This document shows positions 27,210 to 35,700 of a DNA stretch of 64,000 nt, in pieces. The notes under the pieces are model-generated. The model was given only the letters and a program-made list of their open reading frames with translations. It made no database searches and was not told the DNA's origin. The stretch's first letter is position 1, and every line of letters begins with the position of its first letter. This stretch comes from Kribbella sp. VKM Ac-2568 (GTDB taxonomy: Bacteria > Actinomycetota > Actinomycetes > Propionibacteriales > Kribbellaceae): the NCBI RefSeq assembly GCF_004345365.1, contig NZ_SLVF01000023.1:1-64000 (forward strand), given 5' to 3'. The translations under genes and the position numbers were made by a program.

Positions 27210-28630
27210 GTCGTCTCTCCCTGTGGTGTCGTGTCGTACGGATCGCCATCGCCCTCGTCGGGCCGGCGGCGGCGGCTCACGGCGAACGGCCAGACGACGT
27301 CGTCGCCGGGCCGGCCTTGACAGGGGGCGCAGCCGACGTCGGTGGGCACTGCATTGAGCATGTGGCCGCAGTCGTCGCGGATGAGCTGTCCTCGGAGCGT
27401 GATCTCGAAGCGAGCGCCGCGCTCGAAGGAGGACCACTCGTCGTTGGTCTCGTTGCGGCGCCAGTTCGATGTGGGGACGAGCTGTACGCCGCGGGCGAGA
27501 TCACCATCGACCGACAAGGGATGAACGGCGATCGGCACTCGTGCCGCTTCCCAGTAGTCGGCCCGTCGTTCCGGCACCAGGACGGTCAGGATGGCAGAAG
27601 AAGGAGTGACCGTGTTCGTCCTGACGGGCCGCGTGAACCAGATCGCGAACCCGTCGTCTGCATGGTCCTCATCCACGTCCTGGATGCGAGCCACGAAGTC
27701 GTCCCACGTGACGGGACGGCTGGACATCGTCCACCACGCGGGCCAGGACACACGTTCGACACGGGGCAGGTCGACGTCGCAGCAGCTGAGCAGCTCATGA
27801 AGAAGCGGAGACCGGTACACGTGGCGCACCGGCGAACACTCGTCGGTGCAGACGCGGTCGATCACCAGGCAGGGCGCGTCCTGATGGCCCTGGTGCTCGT
27901 CTCGACGAGCCTTCCCAGTTTCCTCGCCATGCGTGTCGCCGCCCGTCTCGTCGCCCTCGCTTCGATCGCTGATCTGGACGCAGGCGATGGGCACCCCCGC
28001 GGCCGGGTCGTAGCACCAGGAGCCGCACCGGGCTGGTCGCAACGAGCCGGGTCGATCGCAGGCCTGATCGAGGTCCGAGGACCGTCCAGGTGAGCCCTTG
28101 GCCGATCCGATCCGACGGCGCACGTAGTCGGTGCGGGTCAGGCAGAGGTCGTTCAGGTCCGGGCAGCCGTCGTCGAAGGGCTTGCAGTCCGGCTGCAGGG
28201 TGAACACCACGCCGTACTCGCGCCACTGGGGGCCGGTGCCACTACAGGCGTGATCCGGCGGATCGAGCCGCTCGGCGTGGTGCACGAGCAGCGTGTAGGT
28301 GCCTTCGCCCGCCGGCACTTTGCCCTCGAGCTGGGCGAGGGACAGCCAGCGATCCTCGGTGTGCAGCATGCGGCCGAAGGCGTCGAGCGCCAGCCCACAG
28401 GTGACCCGCACGCAGTCGGCCCTTCTCAGTCGGTGATCGGGGCCGCTGCCCGGGATTTCGACCCCGAAGCCGAAGACGACGCCCCACCCGTGGAGGGCGA
28501 CGTTGAGGAGCCGTTGGCGGTCGAGCTCGTCGTCGAGCGCAGCGTTGAGGCGCTGGGCGTCGAGGAGTTGGCGAGGGGCGAACCGCGGCCGTTTCGACCA
28601 GGGCTCGTGAGCAGCGACGGTGGTGTTCAT
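27206..28630 (-). CDS. eCIS-operon Cys-rich protein, first of a related pair
   Basis: 474 residues. The N-terminus RPRFAPRQLLDAQRLNAAL then RLLNVALHGWGVVFGFGVEI is the family block shared with the next gene; in similar proteins it reads F..GqlLtA..L followed by a G.GV..GL.V strand. A long middle part has multiple Cys (HACSGTG, PDCKPFDDGCPDLNDLCL, PCLVIDRVCTDECSP) and a C-terminal beta-rich stretch (FAIWFTRPVRTNTV, RFEITLRGQLIRDDCGHML) that resembles a phage-tail-like beta domain. No signal peptide. It may be a peripheral baseplate or cargo adaptor. Only 31 bp separates it from the tail-I gene. Confidence 0.65.
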   Translation of the reverse strand: MNTTVAAHEPWSKRPRFAPRQLLDAQRLNAALDDELDRQRLLNVALHGWGVVFGFGVEIPGSGPDHRLRRADCVRVTCGLALDAFGRMLHTEDRWLSLAQLEGKVPAGEGTYTLLVHHAERLDPPDHACSGTGPQWREYGVVFTLQPDCKPFDDGCPDLNDLCLTRTDYVRRRIGSAKGSPGRSSDLDQACDRPGSLRPARCGSWCYDPAAGVPIACVQISDRSEGDETGGDTHGEETGKARRDEHQGHQDAPCLVIDRVCTDECSPVRHVYRSPLLHELLSCCDVDLPRVERVSWPAWWTMSSRPVTWDDFVARIQDVDEDHADDGFAIWFTRPVRTNTVTPSSAILTVLVPERRADYWEAARVPIAVHPLSVDGDLARGVQLVPTSNWRRNETNDEWSSFERGARFEITLRGQLIRDDCGHMLNAVPTDVGCAPCQGRPGDDVVWPFAVSRRRRPDEGDGDPYDTTPQGETT

Positions 28631-28661
28631 GTGAGCTCCTCTTGTCGGCGGGTGGTCATGG

Positions 28662-30866
28662 TCAGGTCAAGTGGGTCGAGGCGCCGTCGAGCGCCGAGTC
28701 GTCGATGGTGGCGAGGCCGGAGGCGGGCACGGGGAGCGCCCAAGCGCCGAGCTCGGTGTCCGTCCCGAGCTCCCTACGCCCGTCGTCGAGGCGGGCCTCC
28801 GGGCCGTCCGTGGCGGAGCCGGCGACGCGGAGGTCGACCCCGATGCGAGGGGACGAGGTGCCCGGCATCGGTCGATTGTGGACGACGACACGACAGTGGG
28901 CGGGGGCGAACACCGAGAGGATGCGGTCGACGATCGAGCGCGCTCCGGCCCGCTGGTCGGCCGGCAGCGCGAGGCTCACCTCGAGGAGTCCGGCGCGCTC
29001 GGCGACCACGCGATCGGGGTCGACGCAGGCGCTGCCGAGCGGGCTGGCCCCGAGCACGGCGGTCCCGGCACGGAAGGGCGCCGGCTGCGCCCCGGCGACG
29101 ACCGTGTCGATCCCGAGCCGGAATCCGCGCGGCCGATCGCGGCGCGGGAGGAACCACCACGACGGCTCGTCGCTGTGGTCGCGGACAATGACTCGATGCC
29201 CGGTCACGATCTCGAGTGCGCGCACCAGCGCTCGTTCCGTGCCCCGCGCCTCCTGCAGCTGCGGCAGCTCGCGCAGGAGCGTCCGGCGCCGGTCCTGCGC
29301 GAGGTCCTCGAGGAGCGGTAGGCCAAGCCAGCCCAGCAGCACCGGCGTCCACTCGTCGTCCGCGGTGCCGGGGTCGATCCGCGACGGCAGGGCATCGATC
29401 CGTGCGTCGAGCCCGTCGAACAGGACCTCGAACGGGGCGAGGAGACGACGCAGCTGCGATGCCGAGGCCGGATCCTCGCTGTAGACGGCCGGGAGGTCGT
29501 CGACGTAGGAGGCCGACGGGTACGACACGTGGAGTCCGGCGAGCGTCGGGGGTTCCGCGCCGGCCGCGGTTGTGAGGGTGACCCGCAGCCACAGGTACTG
29601 CTCGGGCCGGTCGATCGACGCGGCCAGGAGCTCCGGCGCCCCGCCCGCGCCACCGTCGGAGCCCTCCGGGGAGTCGTAGACGACACAGTCGTGGGCCGGC
29701 CAGGACAGGTGGGAGTCGAGCGCCTCGATGCGGTTGCGCGGGGTGAGACCGGGATCGGCCATGATTGCGGCGACGTCCTGGACTGTCGACTCGTCGTCAG
29801 TGACGGCCCACGCCAGCTCCATCGTGGTGCCTCGCGGCAACGTCATGTCGACCTCGGCGCGGTTCCACCCTCCGAACGACCGGCCGCGGGGCCCGTCCGC
29901 GCGTTCCTGGCCGGCCGGGGAGCGCAGCGTCGGCGTCACGTAGGTCGAGATCCGGCGCGAGGTCGAGGTGGCCGAGGGTTCGAGCACCGCGAGGCCACCG
30001 GATCCGACGATCACCACCTCATGGCCAGCAACCACGGCAGACGGACGACCGAGTCGACGCGGCAGCTCCAGCCGGTGTCGCTCGTCGATCTGCCCGTCCA
30101 GCGTGAGGACCTCCACGACCGTTCTCCCCGTGTCGTCGGCACGGAGCAGGACCAACCGGTCGTCGGCATCGACCGTGAGCGCACTCACGTCCGCCCCGGG
30201 GCCTAGCGGCAGGGCCGCCATCTCGCCGCCCGGCCGCGGCTGTCGCATGACCACGGCCAGGCGCGACGTCCGCGAGGGCACGACGACCACGCCGTCCCGC
30301 GTCGCCGCCAGGCGCCCCGAGTCGTCGCCGGCGAGGGGCAGCGGCCCGGGCTCGCCGACCGGCGCACCCCAGCAGTCGAGTCGGACCGGCGTGAGACAGC
30401 CCGTCTTCCCGGCCACGAGGACCCAGACGCCGCCCGCCCCGTCGGGGCACAGGGCGATCGGTCGGCGGCCCGTCCCCACCACTGCGTGGGTGATGACGCC
30501 CAGCCGCTGGAGGTCGTGAGCCTCATGGCGCTCGACCCCGGCGGACGTCGCGAGCCAGAGCTGGCCGCCGCTGATCGTCAGGGCCACCGGTGCCGCGCCA
30601 CGGGTGAGACCGCCGAGCTCGGCCACCCCGAGCTCCTCGAGACGCCGGACCGATCGGTCCCCCGGTCGCACCCACAGCGGGCGCCCGCACGGGTCGAGTG
30701 CGATCAGCGCGCCGCCATCCGCCGGGCCGGAGCCCGGGACGAGCAGGGGTCGCCGTGAGCGCGGCGGACGGAGCGACCCGCCCAGGACTCCCAAGTCGTC
30801 GCGCATGCCGGTGCGCCACTGGGCCTCGGTCGCGAAGTGGTAGCTGGAATCCGGCAGGCGGCTCAT
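28662..30866 (-). CDS. Phage tail protein I-like baseplate protein with beta-propeller-like N-terminus
   Basis: 734 residues; ATG at 30866 overlaps the upstream stop. Residues about 40-300 are a series of beta-hairpin repeats (ALIALDPCGRPLWVRPGDRS; GGQLWLATSAGVERH; GAGGVWVLVAGKTG; VDADDRLVLLRADDTG), resembling an NHL-type propeller. The C-terminal half carries the P2 gpI-like tail region: YVDDLPAVYSEDPASASQLR, LLAPFEVLFDGLDARIDALP, then DEWTPVLLGWLGLPLLEDL and RGTERALVRALEIVTGHRV. In phages gpI links the baseplate to fibres; here the propeller could serve in target binding. The family assignment is confident, the propeller inferred. Confidence 0.8.
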   Translation of the reverse strand: MSRLPDSSYHFATEAQWRTGMRDDLGVLGGSLRPPRSRRPLLVPGSGPADGGALIALDPCGRPLWVRPGDRSVRRLEELGVAELGGLTRGAAPVALTISGGQLWLATSAGVERHEAHDLQRLGVITHAVVGTGRRPIALCPDGAGGVWVLVAGKTGCLTPVRLDCWGAPVGEPGPLPLAGDDSGRLAATRDGVVVVPSRTSRLAVVMRQPRPGGEMAALPLGPGADVSALTVDADDRLVLLRADDTGRTVVEVLTLDGQIDERHRLELPRRLGRPSAVVAGHEVVIVGSGGLAVLEPSATSTSRRISTYVTPTLRSPAGQERADGPRGRSFGGWNRAEVDMTLPRGTTMELAWAVTDDESTVQDVAAIMADPGLTPRNRIEALDSHLSWPAHDCVVYDSPEGSDGGAGGAPELLAASIDRPEQYLWLRVTLTTAAGAEPPTLAGLHVSYPSASYVDDLPAVYSEDPASASQLRRLLAPFEVLFDGLDARIDALPSRIDPGTADDEWTPVLLGWLGLPLLEDLAQDRRRTLLRELPQLQEARGTERALVRALEIVTGHRVIVRDHSDEPSWWFLPRRDRPRGFRLGIDTVVAGAQPAPFRAGTAVLGASPLGSACVDPDRVVAERAGLLEVSLALPADQRAGARSIVDRILSVFAPAHCRVVVHNRPMPGTSSPRIGVDLRVAGSATDGPEARLDDGRRELGTDTELGAWALPVPASGLATIDDSALDGASTHLT

Positions 30867-32728
30867 GGCCTCACCACCTCCACCCGGAGGTCGTCCTGCG
30901 CGGTGACGGCCACCTCGTCCCTGACGAGCTCGATCGGCTGCTCCCCCGTAGGACCGCCGGCGCGGCCGATGGCGCACGACTCGACGGCCAGTACCCCGTC
31001 GCACACGGCGGCGAGAGCGGTCACCTCCTCGCAGGTCACGGTCCGCCCGAGGGGCCATGGCGCGATCGCGTCATCGCGGGGCACGTCGGTGAACCGTGAG
31101 CACAGGGCCGCCACGACCCCGGCTCGGACCTCCGCCAGGTCGATGCCCGGTGTGGCCAGGAGGGTCAGGTGCACGGACACCGAGGCGATGGAGTGGCCGG
31201 CGACGATGAGGCGGTCGCCGAGCACCCGGCGGTCAGCGAGGAGGCGCCGGACCGCCTCCAGGTAGGCCGGACGGGGAGCGGTCGCGGCGACGCCGAGGCC
31301 CCGGTGCGGGATGACGACCAGCGTTCGCGTGCCGTCGATGCGCCGGGCGGGCACGTCCGGGTGGAACCCGTCAAGCACCTCGGCGCGCGCCACGGCGAAT
31401 CCGGGCAGCGGGCGAGCCGCGGCGGCGAGCTCCTCATTGGTGAGCAGGGCCGTGCGCGTGATCGCGGTGCGCCGGGCGGCCGCCAGCAGGCCGGCACCGT
31501 CGGTAGGCCCACGGCCGGGGCCGATCGAGTCGACGGTGGTGGCGAACGCGTCCCCGTCGGGGTCGAGGGCCGGGACGTTCCAGACGAGTCCCGCACGGAC
31601 CCGAACGCGGTCGCCGAGCGTCCGGGTGACCGGCCCGGTGCGGATCACGGCGTCCGGTGCCGGTACGCGGCCGTTCACGCCGTTCCCGAAGACCAGCGCA
31701 TCCGGTCGCCGCACGTAGACGCGGTCGTCGGGTCCGGCGTCGACCAGCGTCGGACGCTCCTCCCACACATCTTCACCGACCCGGACCTCGAGTGCACCGG
31801 CGTCCACCAGGTCGGTGCTGTCGAACGCGACCTCCTGGTCCGGCAGGCCGGTGCCCCGGTGCCCGCGCGCCGACTCGTCGAGAACCTGCTGGACGACGGG
31901 AAGCACGTTGACCTCGACCCGGAGGATGCGGCGCTCGAGGGGAACCGCGTCCGCGTCGAGCACGAGGCGGAGCTCGGACGGATCGACCGACGTCCTCGCA
32001 TCGCTCGTGGGCACCTCGACGATCACGGCGCCGGTCCGCGCCAGCGCGGCCGTGCCGTCGGAGACGAGCTCGGCCGTCGCCCAAGGCTCCTCGCCGCGGC
32101 GGTGCTCGAAGCGCAGCGGCCCCCAGGAGTGCGCGGAGGGCTCAGGGGGCTCTCCGGGCGGTGGCTCGACGGCGAAGCCGATCGACACCGGCCCCGGTGG
32201 CCTCCCGACGAGTGGCCGATCGAAGCGCAGGGTCAACGTCGTGCGACCGCCGGGACCGGCCGGAACGAGCGAGATCGGAGCCATGCGAGCACCGTCGTGG
32301 GGCACGGCGACGGGGGTGCGATCGCCGCACACGACCAGCTCGGTCAGGCGAGCGGGTGAGACGTGGAGCGCCTCCTCGAGCACGAAGGGCAGGTCGGGCT
32401 CCGTCGCGCACGTCACCGTGGTGCCCGCGACGAGCGCCCGCTCGGCGCGGATCGACCGCTCGGGCCACAGGAGGCCGTGAGCAGGAATCGGACCACTCGG
32501 TCCCGCGCCGAGGAGGGCGGCGAACGCCGCCAGGTGCCGGTCACCGACGAACCCGACCCGGTACGCTTGCTGGTCGACGATCCACGCCAGCAGGTCGAGC
32601 AGGGTCATGCCCGGGTCGTGGAGGTTGTGGTCGGTCCAGCCGGGCGCGAACCGAGGGATCTGTCCGCGAGCCCGCTCGACGAGCTGCTCGAAGGTCGTGG
32701 TGTCGAGGTCGGGGACGATGGAGGTCAT
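30863..32728 (-). CDS. gpJ-like baseplate wedge protein (smaller, Afp12-like position)
   Basis: 621 residues; start 32728 overlaps the stop of the larger baseplate gene by 4 bp. The N-terminal signature PRFAPGWTDHNLHDPGMTLL followed by DLLAWIVDQQAYRVGFVGDR is that of putative baseplate assembly proteins of contractile systems (T4 gp6/P2 gpJ relatives). The central part is beta-rich; the C-terminal third (RARVRAGLVWNVPALDPDGD, ARPLPGFAVARAEVLDGFHPD) matches the baseplate J core. It should form the wedge ring with gp25 and the larger gpJ protein. Confidence 0.85.
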   Translation of the reverse strand: MTSIVPDLDTTTFEQLVERARGQIPRFAPGWTDHNLHDPGMTLLDLLAWIVDQQAYRVGFVGDRHLAAFAALLGAGPSGPIPAHGLLWPERSIRAERALVAGTTVTCATEPDLPFVLEEALHVSPARLTELVVCGDRTPVAVPHDGARMAPISLVPAGPGGRTTLTLRFDRPLVGRPPGPVSIGFAVEPPPGEPPEPSAHSWGPLRFEHRRGEEPWATAELVSDGTAALARTGAVIVEVPTSDARTSVDPSELRLVLDADAVPLERRILRVEVNVLPVVQQVLDESARGHRGTGLPDQEVAFDSTDLVDAGALEVRVGEDVWEERPTLVDAGPDDRVYVRRPDALVFGNGVNGRVPAPDAVIRTGPVTRTLGDRVRVRAGLVWNVPALDPDGDAFATTVDSIGPGRGPTDGAGLLAAARRTAITRTALLTNEELAAAARPLPGFAVARAEVLDGFHPDVPARRIDGTRTLVVIPHRGLGVAATAPRPAYLEAVRRLLADRRVLGDRLIVAGHSIASVSVHLTLLATPGIDLAEVRAGVVAALCSRFTDVPRDDAIAPWPLGRTVTCEEVTALAAVCDGVLAVESCAIGRAGGPTGEQPIELVRDEVAVTAQDDLRVEVVRP

Positions 32729-35700
32729 GGCTCGACCATCGGTTCGACGTGCACGGCGACGTCAGGGACCGCCGCGCAGATGAGCCCATCGGCCGGCATG
32801 ACGTCGAGGTCGTCGTGCCCGTCAACGCGGCGAAGCTCGACGTCGACCACGCGGTCGATGCCGTCCACGTGGTGCAGTGCCCGCAGGACATCGCTCTCCC
32901 AGAGGCGCCGCCCGAACGGCCACCCGCCCGAGCCGCCGGGGCCGCCCTCGGTCGGATGGAGCAGCGCGACCAGCCTGTCCGTCGCGACCTGCTCGACCTG
33001 GGCGGCGAGATCCCCCCGCGCCCGCAACCTCACGGAGACCGCCACGGGCACGTACGTCGGTGGGGCGACGCGCAGCCGGCGCGCCACCAGGCCGCCCCAG
33101 CCGGCCGAGCGCAGCTTCCTCGCCACCGCAGCCCGGAGCGCGAGGGACGGCACGGGGCGACGTGTCCCGTCCCGGATCGCGATGGCGACTACGACCGGGT
33201 CGCCGGGGTGCGCGGGCGGGGTGCACCGGGCCCTGACGATCTGCGCGGCGGCCGCGACGGCCAGCGCCTGGTAGTCGGCGACCGCAAGGGCGCGGCCTGC
33301 GGAGCGCAGGCGGGCTGGTGCGGTGACGAGCAGGGCCGTCGGCTCCAGGCTGGCGACTCCCCCGGCGGCGTCGACCGGCAGCACCACCGACTCGATGCCC
33401 TCGAGCGCCGACTTCACCGCCACGTCACTCCAGGCGGGCGCGTTGCCCTGGGGGCCTCCGCCCTGCTGGTACCGGAAGGCGCGGATGGCATCGCTGCCGG
33501 CCGGCGGGACCTTGCCCTGCCGGCCGTCGCCGAAGGTGACACCGCCGGTCCGGGGATCCAGTCGGTACACGCGCGCGTCGCCGTCGGCGCCGATGAAGGA
33601 GTCGACCAGGCGCCAGAGTACCCAGGTGCCGTCGATCCCGTCGACCTGCACGGCGGCGCGCGGCACCTCCGACGGAGGACGACCAGAGCGGAGCCTCGAG
33701 CGGCGCAGGTCCGCCTCGAGCGCCCGGAGCTCGTCCTGGCCGAGCTCCTCCCGCACGCGCATCTCGACGGTCTCCGGCAGGACGGGCTGCTCCGCCAGTT
33801 CGAGGACCAGGGACGGCTCCCCGCGGCTCGAGCCCAGGATCTCCTGCACGATGGTCCGGGCCTGTTGGGCGGGAACCGCGTTCACGAACAGTCCACGCAC
33901 GACCGGTCTCCAGTCCCCGGTCGCTCCGGTCACGCACCGCAGCCGCAGCCAGAAGCCCTCGCGTCCGAACCGTGCAGCCCGGACCGGCGGCGTTGACGGG
34001 AACACCTGGACCAGGCCGGTGCGGTGCAGCGCCACGGTCTCGTCCTCGACGCCGGCCTGCCGCCATCCGGCGGCGGTCAGCACCTCTGCCGTGAGGGTGG
34101 CCCCGACCGCCTGGTCGTCGACGACCGCGAGGAGCGCCAGCGAGCCCACCGGTGGGCGGGTGAGGCAGACGTACAGCGCCGGGCCGTCGACCTCGGAGTC
34201 GAGGGCGCGGGCGCCCGAGAACAACGCGAAGCGCGCCTGGTCCGCCGCGCTGGCCTGGGTCTGGTCCAGGGTCGCCAGGTTGTCGCGGACCAGCACGCAC
34301 TCGGGTGCCACCCGGCCGTCCAGGACGAACGAGGCCTCGATCGACACGATCTCCGGCGGGTGCATCCCGGTGGTGTCGATGTCCGCCGACTGGATCGTCG
34401 TGTTCCCGGTCGTCTGCGACGTGACGACGTACTTCGGGCGGCCGTAGTCGCCGCCCACGAGCCGGGCGCGGATCCAGAGGTCCTCGCGACCGCCGATCTC
34501 GGTCGGCGCGAGGGCCGCGGGGACCCGGAACGAGACCGTGCCGCCGGCTGCCAGTTCACGGGTGCGGTCGACGAACCCGTCCTCGAGCCGCCGCCACCCG
34601 TCGCCGTCGAAAAACTCCCACGAGAGTTCGGGGTTGTCGAAACCGCGCTCGAGCACTCGATCGGTCCAGGCGCCGATGGTCGCATCACCCAGCACCACTG
34701 CCGACCCGGACGCCGGAACGGTCGTCCAGGCGGTTCCCGTCCGCCACCACCGCCCGTCGGTGCTGCGCGCGTCGGCGCCCACGACGAGCAGCTCCGGATC
34801 GCCGTCGTCGAACCGCACCACGTCGCCTGCCTTGACGGCCGACCCGAGGTGCACCAGTGTTCGCCGGTCCGCCGGATCCACGGTCCCGGACGCAAGCACC
34901 TTCGTCGCGGTGTATGTGACGTCGTCGTCGACGGCGGTGCCGGCGAGGGGCGGGTCGAGGGTCGCGATCCGGAACCCGGGCTCCGTCACGTCGTCGATGG
35001 CGGTGACCTTCGTCGACGCGGTGCCGATGACCAGGCGATCGTCGACGTCGGTGAGCGAGTCGTTGGCCTCCAACCGCAGCTGCCCACCGGCACGGGCCTT
35101 GCCGATCACGTCGTGTGCGGCAGTCCCGAGGCGCCGAAGGAACCGGTACGTCGTGGCCCCCTGGAGGCCGCCGCCGATCTCGTAGACGCGGTCGTCGCCG
35201 GACGCGTTGATGATCCGGGCCGCCGCGAGCTCCTGCACCCGTGACGCCTGGGCCCACTCGAGATCCACGTAGTGCGACGCGTCCGTCTCGTTCGTGATGG
35301 CGAGCCCGTCGCGCAGGTCCGCGGTCAGCGGGACGCCCGCCTCCAGGTCGACGGGGGCGACAACGAGTGCCTCGCCCGTCCGGGGCAGCACCAGCAGGGG
35401 TCGCTGAGGCCCTTGCGCCACCGGGGGCCCGACGATGACGAGGTCCGTGGGCGGCAGGTCGGCCGTGTCGTGTGGCAGGGCGGCTCGCTTCCTGGAGTTC
35501 TCGTCGAACCACACCAGGACCGAGCGATTCCCCTGGCCATCGGACGCGACGGCCGTGGTGAGCGGCTGCGTCGCCCAGGGGGCCCACGGCTGCGCGGCCA
35601 CGCGCAGCGAGCTCCCGGAGGCAGCGGCGAACCCCGGGAAGCTCGCGTCGCGGCGCGTGCCGACGGTGCCGTCGGTCCGTCCGGTCCAGGCGGCGATGCC

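Noticed and set aside
32161..33996. Long plus-strand ORFs opposite the baseplate genes
   Set aside because: Arg/Pro-rich shadow frames without motifs. The minus strand encodes conserved gpJ proteins.
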